A model generated the notes under the pieces. That model did no database searches. It was given only the letters and a program-made list of their open reading frames with translations, and had not been told where the DNA came from. This document shows positions 1-8,817 of a stretch of DNA of 64,000 bases, one piece after another; the first letter of the stretch is position 1; each line of letters opens with the position of its first letter. This DNA is from Streptosporangiales bacterium. GTDB lineage: Bacteria; Actinomycetota; Actinomycetes; Streptosporangiales; WHST01. A program made the translations under genes and the position numbers. Where the stretch lies: the NCBI GenBank assembly GCA_009379825.1, contig WHTA01000001.1, positions 124,001 to 188,000 on the forward strand, in the 5' to 3' direction.

Positions 1-78
1 GACATGTCGAAGCACGCGTACCTCGGCACCGACCCCACGCTGAAGGCGGGCAACCAGCAGTACGCCAGCTTGCTCTGA
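1..78 (+). CDS. C-terminal end of an unidentified protein (partial)
   Basis: An open frame enters from the left edge and runs 25 codons to a TGA at 76-78. The visible tail ends with the residues NQQYASLL. It is too short to assign to a family. The downstream DinB-like gene begins about 25 bases later on the same strand, so the two may be co-transcribed. Confidence 0.5.
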   Translation, partial: DMSKHAYLGTDPTLKAGNQQYASLL

Positions 79-103
79 GCCGGTGGTGCGGCATGATGCC
101 GGC

Positions 104-616
104 ATGGGATTCACGTCGCCACTCACCCACGAGGAGCTACCGACCGTCGCCGGCGAGCGCGAGGCGCTCGCGTCCTGGCTGCGGTTCCACCGCGTCGAGC
201 TGCTCGACAAGCTGACCGGTCTCGACGAACGCCAGGCCGCGCAGCGGGTGGTGGGCTCGCTCACCACGCTGCACGGCCTGGTGCGGCACCTGACCTGGGT
301 GGAGCACTACTGGTTCGTCACGGTGCTCGCCGGCAGCGAAGAGCCGAACCACTATGACTGCAGCGTCGACAACGATGCGGACTACCGGCTCGAGCACAGC
401 GAGGGGCTGGCCGCCGACGTCGAGCGGTTCCTAGCCGCGGTCACGCGCAGCCAGAAGGTCTTCGCCGAGCTGGCGCTGGACGACACGGTGCCGCACCCGA
501 AACACGGCAGCCTCGACGTGCGCTGGGTGATGGTCCACATGATCGAGGAGTACGCCCAGCACAACGGGCACGCCGACATCATCCGTGAGCTGATCGACGG
601 CACGACACAGAGCTGA
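104..616 (+). CDS. DinB-like (DUF664/mycothiol-dependent type) protein
   Basis: This 170-residue protein has the helical layout of the DinB/DUF664 superfamily, whose actinobacterial members are often metal-dependent thiol (mycothiol) transferases. The three metal-binding histidines can be placed: one or two in LVRHLTWVEHYWF near residues 60-75, and others in EYAQHNGHADI near the C terminus. I start at the ATG at 104. A GTG at 83 would add seven untypical residues and lies almost on the previous stop. The substrate cannot be read from sequence. The next gene, an acetamidase-like enzyme, follows about 50 bases later on the same strand. Confidence 0.75.
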   Translation: MGFTSPLTHEELPTVAGEREALASWLRFHRVELLDKLTGLDERQAAQRVVGSLTTLHGLVRHLTWVEHYWFVTVLAGSEEPNHYDCSVDNDADYRLEHSEGLAADVERFLAAVTRSQKVFAELALDDTVPHPKHGSLDVRWVMVHMIEEYAQHNGHADIIRELIDGTTQS

Positions 617-667
617 CCGCCGGTCGTGTGGTGGACCCGCGCCATGATGCGTGCCAGCATCAGGCGC

Positions 668-1669
668 ATGGATGTCATCGAGTACACCCCCGAGCCGGAT
701 CAGTACGCCTGGACGTTCGGCGGGGTCGCACCGTCCCACCGGGTACGCCCAGGCTCGCTGCTGCGGCTGTGGACCGAGGACGCGTTCTGCGGCCGGCTGC
801 GCAAGGTGACGGACATGCCGAGCACGTCGCTCAACATGCCGTTCGTCAACCCGCAGACCGGCCCGTTCTACGTGGAGGGCGCGGAGCCCGGCGACACGCT
901 CGCCCTGCACTTCGTCGACCTGACGCCGGCCCGCGACTGGGGTGCTTCGTCGACCATCCCGTTCTTCGGTGGGCTGACGAGCACCGACCGCACCGCGACG
1001 CTGCAGCCGCCGCTGGCCGAGCGCACCTGGATCTACCAGGTGAACACCGACCGGGGCACGGTCGAGTTCGTCGCCCAGGCCAGCGACCTGCGGCTGGAGC
1101 TGCCGATGGCGCCGATGCTCGGCACGGTCGGCGTCGCGCCGGCCGCGGGCGAGGTGCGTTCTTCGCTTGTGCCTGACACCTTCGGCGGCAACATGGACAC
1201 GCCCGAGATGCGCGCCGGTGTCACCTGCTACCTCGGCGTCAACGTGGAGGGCGCACTGTTCTCCGTCGGCGACGGCCATTACCGCCAGGGCGAGGGCGAG
1301 GCCTGCGGCACCGCGGTGGAGGGCGCCATGCACGTCAGCGTCCTGGTCGACCTGATCAAGGGCGGCGCGCCCGCGTGGCCGCGGTTGGAGACCGACGAGC
1401 ACCTGACGGTGATCGGCTCGAGCCGGCCGCTGGAGGACGCCTGGCGCGCGAGCCAGGTCGCCATGATCCGCTGGTTCGGCGAGCTCTACGGGCTGGACGG
1501 GCTGGACGGCTACCAGCTGCTGACGCAGATCAGCGAGGCGCCGCTGGCGAACGTGGTGGACGCCAACTACAGCGCCGCGACGAAGGTGCGCAAGGCGCTG
1601 CTCCCCCGCGCCGACGTGTACGGCGGGATGCACCAGCGGCTGCGTGAGCTCGCCACAACCATCTCCTGA
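668..1669 (+). CDS. Acetamidase/formamidase family protein
   Basis: The 333-residue protein matches the FmdA/AmdA family of zinc-dependent amidohydrolases that release ammonia from short amides. The family landmark GDGHYRQGEGEACGTAVEG lies at about residues 200-218, and an FGGNMD segment before it is also typical. The ATG at 668 gives the natural N terminus (MDVIEYTPEP); an in-frame ATG at 626 adds a basic leader with no family match. The physiological substrate is unknown. It is followed after 18 bases by an SDR gene, so the two probably form one transcript. Confidence 0.8.
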   Translation: MDVIEYTPEPDQYAWTFGGVAPSHRVRPGSLLRLWTEDAFCGRLRKVTDMPSTSLNMPFVNPQTGPFYVEGAEPGDTLALHFVDLTPARDWGASSTIPFFGGLTSTDRTATLQPPLAERTWIYQVNTDRGTVEFVAQASDLRLELPMAPMLGTVGVAPAAGEVRSSLVPDTFGGNMDTPEMRAGVTCYLGVNVEGALFSVGDGHYRQGEGEACGTAVEGAMHVSVLVDLIKGGAPAWPRLETDEHLTVIGSSRPLEDAWRASQVAMIRWFGELYGLDGLDGYQLLTQISEAPLANVVDANYSAATKVRKALLPRADVYGGMHQRLRELATTIS

Positions 1670-1687
1670 CCCGACTGGAGGAACGGC

Positions 1688-2449
1688 ATGGATCTACAGC
1701 TGACCGGCCTGCGCGCCCTGGTGACCGGTGGCACCAAGGGCATCGGCCGCGCGACCGTGGCGACACTCGCCGGCGAGGGTGCCGCCGTGGCCTTCTGCGC
1801 GCGCACCAAGGCGGACGTCGACGACTACGCCGGCGAGCTGACCGCGGCCGGGCACACCGTCGCCGGCCGGGCGGTCGACGTCGGTGACGGCGATGGCATC
1901 CGCCATTGGGTCGACGACAGTGCCGCCGCACTCGGCGGCGTGGACATCCTCGTCGCGAATGTGAGCGCGCTCGCCATCGGCGACGAGGAGCAGAACTGGC
2001 AGGCGAGCTTCGACGTCGACATGATGCACACCGTACGGCTGGTGAACGCGGCCATGCCGCACCTGGAGCGCAGCTTCGCCGGCTCGATCGTCACCATCGC
2101 CAGCGTCTCCGGGCGGGAGATCGACTTCGCCGCCGGCCCGTACGGCACGTTCAAGGCGGCGCTTATCCACTACACCCAGGGGCTCGCCTACCAGCTGGCC
2201 GCCAAGGGCATCCGCGCGAACAGCGTGTCGCCGGGCAACACGTACTTCCCCGGCGGGGTCTGGGCCGGCATGGAGGCGAACAACCCGGAGTTCTTCGCCG
2301 AGGCGCTCGCGCTGAACCCGACCGGCCGGATGGCCAGGCCGGAGGAGATCGCGCGCTGCGTGGCGTTCGTTGCCAGCCCGGCGGCGAGCTTCGTCACCGG
2401 CTCGAACCTGCTCGCCGACGGCGCCCTCACCCGAGGCGTCCAGTTCTGA
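1688..2449 (+). CDS. SDR family oxidoreductase
   Basis: A 253-residue classical short-chain dehydrogenase/reductase. The Rossmann cofactor motif TGGTKGIG is at about residues 13-20. The catalytic YxxxK is in YGTFKAAL near residues 155-159, with the partner serine in ASVSG about 15 residues earlier. The usual NAG of the fourth strand reads NVSA here. The C-terminal pattern PEEIARCVAFVASPAASFVTGSNLLADG is typical of FabG-like members. A GGAGG ribosome site stands before the ATG. The substrate cannot be inferred. The gene ends nine bases from the convergent metal ATPase gene. Confidence 0.88.
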   Translation: MDLQLTGLRALVTGGTKGIGRATVATLAGEGAAVAFCARTKADVDDYAGELTAAGHTVAGRAVDVGDGDGIRHWVDDSAAALGGVDILVANVSALAIGDEEQNWQASFDVDMMHTVRLVNAAMPHLERSFAGSIVTIASVSGREIDFAAGPYGTFKAALIHYTQGLAYQLAAKGIRANSVSPGNTYFPGGVWAGMEANNPEFFAEALALNPTGRMARPEEIARCVAFVASPAASFVTGSNLLADGALTRGVQF

Positions 2450-2458
2450 CCGCGTCGG

Positions 2459-4405
2459 CTAGCCACGGCGCCACGCGCCGTTGCGGAGCAGCCGGAGGCC
2501 GTTGAGGCCGACGATGACGGTGGAGCCTTCGTGGCCGGCGACGCCGAGGGCGAGCGGGAGGTGTCCGAGCAGGTCCCACAGCACCAGGCCGGTGATGAAC
2601 ACCGCGGCGATGACCAGGTTCGCGACGACGACCCGGCGGGCGCGCCTGGACAGCGCGATGACGGCGGGGACGGTGGTCAGCTCGTCGCGCACCACGACGG
2701 CGTCGGCCGTGTCGAGGGTGAGGTCCGAGCCGGCCCGCCCCATCGCCACGCCGGTGTGTGCGGCGGCCAGCGCGGGTGCGTCGTTCACCCCGTCGCCGAC
2801 GGCGAGCACGTGCTGGCCGTCGTCCTCGAGCGCGCGGACGGCGGCGACCTTGTCCTGCGGCAGCAGGCCGGCCCGGACGTCGTTGACGCCGACCTGCGCG
2901 GCGAGCCGGTCGGCGGCGCGCCGGTTGTCGCCGGTGAGCAGCACCGGGGGCCGTCCGGTCAGCGCGGTGAGGTCGCCGACGGCTGCCGCGGCGTCCGGCC
3001 GGGGCCGGTCGGCGAACCCGAGGACCCCGGCAACCCGTCCGTCCACGCGCACCACGACGGCGGTCTGTCCCGCGGCCTCCAGCTCCGCGACCGCCGGCGG
3101 TTGCGCGCCGTCGAGCAGGTGGTCAGGGCGCCCTACCTCCACCAGCTGCCCGTCCACCCGGGCGGACACGCCCCGGCCGGGCCGCGACGTGAACCGCTCC
3201 GCGGGGCGCGACGGCAGCCCGGCCTGCTGCGCGGCCCGCACCACCGCGCGCGCCAGCGGGTGCTCCGAGGGGTGCTCCGCCGCGGCGGCCAGCGTGAGCA
3301 GATCGGCCGTCGCACCGGCGAGCACCCGGGTCTCGACGAGCTGGGGCGTGCCCTCGGTGAGGGTGCCGGTCTTGTCGAACGCGACCCGCGTGGTGGCGCC
3401 GAGGCGCTCCATCACCACCGCGGACTTCACCAGCACACCGTGCCGCCCGGCGTTCGTGATCGCCGCAAGCAGCGGCGGCATGGTGGCGAGCACCACCGCG
3501 CACGGGGACGCGACGATCATGAACGTCATCGCCCGCAGCAGGGTCGGCTCGAACGCGGCGCCGAACAGCAGCGGGAGTACGAGCAGGGCGACGGTCGCGG
3601 CCACCATGCCGACCGAGTACCGCTGCTCGACCTTCTCGATGAACAGCTGGGTGCGTGCCTTGGTGGCGCTGGCCTCCCGCACCATCGCCACGATCCGGGC
3701 GACGACCGTGTCCGTCGCGGCCCGGTCTACGCGCACCCGCAGCGCGCCGGTGCCGTTCGTGGTGCCGGCGAACACCCCGTCGCCGGCGGCCTTGGTCGCC
3801 GGCAGCGGCTCGCCGGTGATGGTGGCCTGGTCGACGTCGCTGGCACCCTCGACGACCCGGCCGTCCGCACCGACCCGTTCGCCCGGCCGGACGAGGATGG
3901 TGTTGCCGGCCCGCAGCTCTGCGGCGGGCACGGTCTCCGTGGACCCGTCCGGCCGGACGCGGCTGGCGACCTCGGGAGCGAGGTCGAGCAGGCTGCGTAC
4001 GGAGTCCTCCGTGCACCGGGTCGCGTACGCCTCCAGCGCGCCCGAGGTGGCGAAGATGACGATCAACAGCGCGCCGTCGAGCACCTGGCCGATCGCGGCC
4101 GCGCCGATCGCCGCGGCGACCATCAACAGGTCCACGTCGAGCCGCTTCTCCCGCAGCGCCTGCAGGCCGGCGAGACCCGGCTGCCAGCCGCCGCACGCGT
4201 AGCAGGCGAGGTAGAGCGCCCACCACGACCACGCCGGTGCGCCGGCGAGCTGGCTCACCAGGCCCGCAGCGAACAACACGGTCGCGGCGGTCGCCCACCG
4301 CACCTCGGACAGCTGCCAGAACCCCGTGAACCGAGACGGTCCCGGCAGCGGGGCCTCCCCGGCCCGGTCGGCACGGGTCGCGGTTTCCGTCGTCACGACG
4401 ACCAT
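2459..4405 (-). CDS. P1B-4-type heavy-metal-transporting ATPase (Co/Fe class)
   Basis: A 648-residue P-type ATPase. Visible motifs are TGE of the actuator domain (residues 197-199), the intramembrane SPC motif (300-302) instead of CPC, the phosphorylation site DKTGTLTEG (Asp344), HPLA of the nucleotide domain, GDGVNDAP of the hinge, and HEGST in the last membrane helix. SPC plus HEGxT with no N-terminal metal-binding domain is the signature of the P1B-4 subgroup (CoaT, CtpD), which exports cobalt or iron(II). The cargo is inferred from class only. A divergent ArsR repressor gene lies 59 bases away with a dyad operator between them. Confidence 0.88.
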   Translation of the reverse strand: MVVVTTETATRADRAGEAPLPGPSRFTGFWQLSEVRWATAATVLFAAGLVSQLAGAPAWSWWALYLACYACGGWQPGLAGLQALREKRLDVDLLMVAAAIGAAAIGQVLDGALLIVIFATSGALEAYATRCTEDSVRSLLDLAPEVASRVRPDGSTETVPAAELRAGNTILVRPGERVGADGRVVEGASDVDQATITGEPLPATKAAGDGVFAGTTNGTGALRVRVDRAATDTVVARIVAMVREASATKARTQLFIEKVEQRYSVGMVAATVALLVLPLLFGAAFEPTLLRAMTFMIVASPCAVVLATMPPLLAAITNAGRHGVLVKSAVVMERLGATTRVAFDKTGTLTEGTPQLVETRVLAGATADLLTLAAAAEHPSEHPLARAVVRAAQQAGLPSRPAERFTSRPGRGVSARVDGQLVEVGRPDHLLDGAQPPAVAELEAAGQTAVVVRVDGRVAGVLGFADRPRPDAAAAVGDLTALTGRPPVLLTGDNRRAADRLAAQVGVNDVRAGLLPQDKVAAVRALEDDGQHVLAVGDGVNDAPALAAAHTGVAMGRAGSDLTLDTADAVVVRDELTTVPAVIALSRRARRVVVANLVIAAVFITGLVLWDLLGHLPLALGVAGHEGSTVIVGLNGLRLLRNGAWRRG

Positions 4406-4407
4406 CC

Positions 4408-4429
4408 TATATGCGCATTCACGCAGATA
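4408..4429. promoter_or_regulatory. Probable ArsR-family operator between the ATPase and arsR genes
   Basis: A 22-bp dyad reads TATATGCG, six bases, CGCAGATA. The half sites match at seven of eight positions when one is reverse-complemented. It begins three bases upstream of the ATPase start codon and lies about 36 bases upstream of the ArsR start, which is the usual place for an SmtB/ArsR operator controlling both directions. Binding is inferred, not shown. Confidence 0.65.
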
Positions 4430-4464
4430 CGCAAGTAATGGCGGATAGGCGTAGGGTGGGACGC

Positions 4465-4848
4465 ATGCACTCGACGATCTCCGGCTTCCGGATGCCGAAC
4501 GAGGAGCAGGTGGACCTCGCGGCCGAGTCGTTCCGACTGCTCGCCGACCCGACCAGGATGAAGATCCTGTGGGCGCTGCTGCAGGGCGAGTCCTCGGTCG
4601 CCTGCCTGGCTGACCTGGTCGGCGCTGCCCCTACCGCAGTCAGCCAGCACCTGGCGAAGCTACGGCTCGCCGGGCTGGTCCGCGGCCGGCGGGAGGGCAC
4701 GTTCGTCTACTACTCCGCCGCCGACGTGCACGTGCAGCAGCTGCTCGAGCAGGCACTGTTCCACGCCGACCACGCCGACCGCGAGAGCACCACGGGGACC
4801 GACGTCGAGCGCCAGGCGGTGGCCTGCGCCGAGGCACCCGCGAGCTGA
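4465..4848 (+). CDS. ArsR/SmtB-family metal-sensing repressor
   Basis: A 127-residue winged-helix regulator. The core LLADPTRMKILWALL is at about residues 25-40, the recognition helix PTAVSQHLAKLRLAGLV at about 55-72, and the wing RREGTFVYY follows. The C-terminal helix carries LFHADHADRE, a His/Asp-rich alpha-5 sensing site of the NmtR/KmtR kind, which suits nickel or cobalt rather than a cysteine-based arsenic site. I chose the ATG at 4465; an in-frame ATG at 4411 lies inside the operator. It is divergent from a P1B-4 exporter, which it most likely represses. Confidence 0.85.
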   Translation: MHSTISGFRMPNEEQVDLAAESFRLLADPTRMKILWALLQGESSVACLADLVGAAPTAVSQHLAKLRLAGLVRGRREGTFVYYSAADVHVQQLLEQALFHADHADRESTTGTDVERQAVACAEAPAS

Positions 4849-4865
4849 CCGGTCAGGACCGCGGG

Positions 4866-6245
4866 CTAGCGTCGCAGGCGGGCCGCGGCGGCCAGCACGC
4901 TACCGGTGCCCACGAGGGCGCCGCTCAGGGCGAGCAGGAGACCCAGCGGAGCGCCGGTGTACGGCACGTCGCCGGGTGCGGTAGTGGCGTCGTCGTCCGG
5001 TGGCGTGGCGTGGTGCCGGTGACGGTGAGGGTGACCGGGCCGGACGCGGGACACGCGTCCGAGCCACCGTAATGTGCCGTTCTCGCCGAGCTCGGCGGAG
5101 CCGATCCTCGACTGGCCGGTCCCGCTCGGGTCGACCGTCAGCGACGTGTCGCTGCTCGGCTCAGACTCCGGTGTGACGGTGACCGGGGCGGTCGTCGAGG
5201 CAGTGCATCTCGACGAGCCCGGGTAACGCGCAACGATGCGGTGCTCACCCCCGCTCAGCCTCGTCGTCGTCAGCGTCGCGGCGCCGTTCTCGCCGAGCTC
5301 GGGTGTACCGATCTCCGCATCGCCTTCGAGGAACGTCACCGTGCCCGTGGGTGTGTCCCCGGACGGGCAGGTCACCTTCGCAGTCAGCTCGACCTCCCCC
5401 CCCGGCGCCGCACCCGTGATGTCGGCGTTGGTCTCGTCGCCGGCCGGGCCGAGCAGCTCGCCGGTCCCGGTGATCGTGACCTCGGTGACGTCAGGCGTGT
5501 CGGTGAGCTCCAACGGCACGCCGTCCAGGTGCACGGTGCCGGCGAGGGTCAGCTCGCCGAACGCGGCTGTTGGCCGGTCCGGTGATGGTCACACCGCACC
5601 CGCGTCGATGTCGACGGTCGCCCCGTCTCCGACGCCGGCGGTCAGGGCGTAGCCGGCGCCGATCCCGGAGCCGAACGCGCCCGTGGTGATGTTGACCGTG
5701 GCAGCCCTGATGCTGACCGTGGCGGCGGTGCCGTCGGCGCCGCCACCTCCGATGCCAGAATCCGCGTATCCGCCGACGACGTCCACCGTGCTTTCTGTGA
5801 TGCTGATCGTGTCGCCGTCGCCGCGCGCCCCACCACCGATGCCGGACGCCCAGTTACCTGCGGTGGCGGTGACCTTCGCCGAGTCGATCGTGATCTTGCC
5901 GCCTTCGCGGCTGAAATTGCCGCCGCCGATGCCCGCGGCGTAGGCGCCGCCGGTTGCTTCGACCGTGGCGCCGGTGATGGTGATGTCGCCGATCTTGGCA
6001 TTCTGGGCGCCGCCGATGCTGGCGCTGTCGTCGATCGTCAGCCGTGGGCCGGATTCGATGACGATGTTCTGGACGGTCAGCGTGCCGCCGGGCGCGTCGA
6101 TGTCACCGGTAAGTGTCGCCTCGAACGGACTGCTGCAGGTCGCCAGTGCGTCGTACAGGGCGTCGAAGTCCGTGAACTCGTCAGCCCGGGCCTGAGGTGC
6201 CAGCAGCGTCATGCCGGCGACGCCCACCATCAGCGCCACGAGCAC
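4866..6245 (-). pseudogene. Decayed sortase-type surface protein with Ig-like repeats
   Basis: Two minus-strand frames (6245-5589 and 5534-4866) are parts of one gene split by an in-frame TGA at 5589-5591. The 5' part has a signal-peptide core ending in AQARAD-like residues and glycine-rich beta-helix-like repeats (AAGIGGG, ASGIGGG, DSGIGGG, GSGIGAG). The 3' part has an Ig-like repeat (GTVTFLEGDAEIGTPELGENG), then a damaged second repeat where the expected YGGSDACPASGPVTLTVTG is found one frame over at about 5020-5090. The C terminus has VPYTGA, a hydrophobic helix and RLRR, a sortase-like anchor. The 5' end also meets a stop just upstream of the GTG start. Several independent lesions argue for a pseudogene. 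Confidence 0.7.
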
Positions 6246-6277
6246 AGGCCCGAGACCGCGTTGCTATCGGGCGACCG

Positions 6278-6667
6278 TCAGGACGTCGGGCGCCCCTGGC
6301 CCTCCTGCGCGTCGAGCTCGGCGACGAGCTTCTTCGGCGCCACTTTGCGGTACGCGTCGCGGACGATCGCGTCGATCTCGTCCCAGTCGAGCGGCACGTC
6401 GAGGTAGACGCCGAGCCAGCCGGACGACCCCACGTACGGCGGCCGGAAGAACCGGTCGGGTTCGGTGTCGACCATCTCCTCCTGCACGCCGGGCGGCGCG
6501 GGACACCAGAAACCCACCCGGTCGTCGTGGTGGTGTTCCGCGTACATCACGAACACCTTCTTGCCGCGGACGAACCAGGTCGGCTCGCCGTGGCTGAGCC
6601 GCTCGGTCGCCTCCGGCAGCGCCAGGCACAGCTCGCGGAGCCTCGGCAGCGCGTCGTCGCCGGTCAT
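6278..6667 (-). CDS. MmcQ/YjbR family DNA-binding-like protein
   Basis: A 129-residue protein with the MmcQ/YjbR fold (CyaY-like). The family pattern is clear: LPEATERLSHGEPTWFVRGK near residues 17-36, a central VGFWCPAPPG segment, and the closing DWDEIDAIVRDAYRKVAPKKL. The ATG at 6667 is the only start that gives the family N terminus, since the open frame continues far upstream as antisense to the next gene. The molecular role of the family is poorly known. It lies 29 bases downstream of the oligopeptidase B gene on the same strand. Confidence 0.85.
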   Translation of the reverse strand: MTGDDALPRLRELCLALPEATERLSHGEPTWFVRGKKVFVMYAEHHHDDRVGFWCPAPPGVQEEMVDTEPDRFFRPPYVGSSGWLGVYLDVPLDWDEIDAIVRDAYRKVAPKKLVAELDAQEGQGRPTS

Positions 6668-6696
6668 GGGCCAACCGTACGCGGCGCCGCCGACAG

Positions 6697-8769
6697 CTAG
6701 CCGTTCGCGCCGACGAGGTCGATGGCCCAGGCCAGGTAGAGGCCCTCGTCGCGCCAGCTGTCGTACCGACCGGACTTGCCGCCGTGGCCGGCCCCCATCT
6801 CGGTCTTCAGCAGCAGCTCGTTGTCGTCGGTCTTCGTGGTCCGCAGCCGCGCCACCCACTTCGCCGGCTCGTGGTAGCCGACACGCGGGTCGTTCAGCCC
6901 CGCGGTGGCGAAGATGGCCGGGTACGCCTGCGCGGTCACGTTCTCGTACGGGCTGTACGACTTCATGTACTCGTACATCTCCGCGCTCTCCACCGGGTTC
7001 CCCCACTCCTCCCACTCGATGACCGTAAGGGGCAGCGACGGGTCGAGGATGGTGTTCAGCGCGTCCACGAACGGCACGTGCGCGAGGATGCCGCGGAACT
7101 TCTCGGGTGCCAGGTTCGCGGCAGCGCCGACGAGCAGCCCGCCGGCGCTGCCGCCGCGTGCCACGATGCGGTCGTACGCGGTCCAGTGCTGCGCGACCAG
7201 GTGGTCGGCGCAGGCGACGAAGTCGGTGAACGTGTTCCGCTTCTGCGCCAGCTTGCCCTGCTCGTACCACTGCCGGCCCATCTCGCCGCCGCCGCGGATG
7301 TGCGCGATGGCGAAGACGAAACCGCGGTCGAGCAGCGACAGCCGCGGGATGGAGAAGTACGGGTCGGTGCTGTGCTCGTACGAGCCGTAGCCGTAGAGCA
7401 GGCAGGGCGCGGTGCCGTCGCGCGGCGTGCCCTGCCGCCAGACCAGCGAGATCGGCACCAGGGTGCCGTCGGCCGCGGTCGCCCACTCCCGCGCGCTCTC
7501 GTACGCGTCCGGGTCGAAGTCGCCGAGCACGGGGGTGCGCTTCTTCAGCTCGTGCTCGCGGCTGGCGACGTGGTAGTCGTACACGCTCGCCGGGGTGACC
7601 ATCGAGGCGTAGACGTACCTGAAGGTGCTGGTGTCGAACTCCGGGTTGCCGCCGCCGTGCACCGTGTACACCGGCTCCTCGAACGCGACGTCGTGCGGCT
7701 CCCCCAGCTTGCCGCCCTCGATCGGGAACACCCGCAGCCCGGTGAGGCCGTCCTTGCGCAGCCCGACGACCAGGTGGCTGCGGAACGCGGCGACGTCCTC
7801 CAGCCTGGTGTCGGCGCGGTGCCGGACGACCGGCTCCCAGTGCGCGCGGCCGGTGGCGCCGGCCGGCGTGCGGGCGAGGGTGAAGTTCTCCGCGCCGCCG
7901 TTGTGCATCACGTAGAACCAGTCACCGGCGTGCTGGACGTCGTACTCGACGCCCTGCCGGCGCTCCTCGAACACCTGGAACTCCCCCATCGGGTCGTCCG
8001 CGGCGAGGTAGCGCACCTCCGTGGTGACCTTGCTGCCGGCGTAGAGCAGCAGGTACGCCTTGCTGCGGGTCAGCGTGACGCCGACGAAGAACCGCTCGTC
8101 GTCCTCCTGGTGCACCAGCTGGTCGTCGTCCTGGCCGGTGCCGAGCCGGTGCCGCCACACCCGGTAAGGGCGCATCGCGTCGTCGAGGGTGGTGTAGAAG
8201 AACGTCGAGCCGTCCGCAGACCAGGCGCCGCCGTAGTAGACGCCCTCGATCACGTCCGGCAGCGTCTCCCCCGTGCTCAGGTCGCGGAACCGCAGGGTGT
8301 ACTTCTCGCTGCCGTCGTAGTCGGTGGCGTACGCGAGAAGCCGGCCGTCAGGCGTGACGGAGAAGACGCCGACGGCGAAGTAGTCGGAGTCGCCGGCGAG
8401 CTCGTTCCCGTCCAGCAGGACGTGCTCCGTGCCGCCGGTCTCCGCCTCGCTGCGGCAGTGGATGCCGTACTGCTTGCCCTCCTCCGTGCGGGAGTAGTAC
8501 CACCAGTCGCCGCGCCGCACGGGCACCGACAGGTCGGTCTCCTTGGTGCGGCTCTTGATCTCGCCGAAGATGGTCTCCTGCAGGCCCGCCAGGTGGGCGG
8601 TGCGTGCGTCGCAGTACTCGTTCTCCGCGCTGAGGTACGCCTCGGTGTCCGGGTCGTCGCGGTCGAGCAGCCAGGCGTACTCGTCGACGACCTCGTCGCC
8701 GTGCTTGACCCGGGTGGTGGGCACGCGCTTCGCAACGGGGGCGTCGGTACGGTTCGTCGTCTCGGTCAC
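6697..8769 (-). CDS. ptrB: Oligopeptidase B (prolyl oligopeptidase family, S9A)
   Basis: A 690-residue serine peptidase with an N-terminal seven-bladed propeller (about residues 1-400) and a C-terminal alpha/beta hydrolase. The nucleophile is in GGSAGG near residue 540. The acid is in GLNDPRVGYHEP and the histidine in GAGHGGKSGRYD near the end. The string VDALNTILDPSLPLT and the opening TRVKHGDEVVDEYAWL mark the oligopeptidase B group, which cleaves short peptides after basic residues in the cytosol. No signal peptide is present. Length is normal for the family. Confidence 0.93.
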   Translation of the reverse strand: MTETTNRTDAPVAKRVPTTRVKHGDEVVDEYAWLLDRDDPDTEAYLSAENEYCDARTAHLAGLQETIFGEIKSRTKETDLSVPVRRGDWWYYSRTEEGKQYGIHCRSEAETGGTEHVLLDGNELAGDSDYFAVGVFSVTPDGRLLAYATDYDGSEKYTLRFRDLSTGETLPDVIEGVYYGGAWSADGSTFFYTTLDDAMRPYRVWRHRLGTGQDDDQLVHQEDDERFFVGVTLTRSKAYLLLYAGSKVTTEVRYLAADDPMGEFQVFEERRQGVEYDVQHAGDWFYVMHNGGAENFTLARTPAGATGRAHWEPVVRHRADTRLEDVAAFRSHLVVGLRKDGLTGLRVFPIEGGKLGEPHDVAFEEPVYTVHGGGNPEFDTSTFRYVYASMVTPASVYDYHVASREHELKKRTPVLGDFDPDAYESAREWATAADGTLVPISLVWRQGTPRDGTAPCLLYGYGSYEHSTDPYFSIPRLSLLDRGFVFAIAHIRGGGEMGRQWYEQGKLAQKRNTFTDFVACADHLVAQHWTAYDRIVARGGSAGGLLVGAAANLAPEKFRGILAHVPFVDALNTILDPSLPLTVIEWEEWGNPVESAEMYEYMKSYSPYENVTAQAYPAIFATAGLNDPRVGYHEPAKWVARLRTTKTDDNELLLKTEMGAGHGGKSGRYDSWRDEGLYLAWAIDLVGANG

Positions 8770-8817
8770 CCGGACAAGCTACAAGGCGGCGGCAGGCAGC
8801 TGCGGCGGGAGGCGGCG

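Noticed and set aside
2531-4438. Very long plus-strand open frame opposite the metal ATPase gene
   Set aside because: It is antisense, rich in Arg/Gly/His with no family motif, and the minus strand has every P-type ATPase motif.
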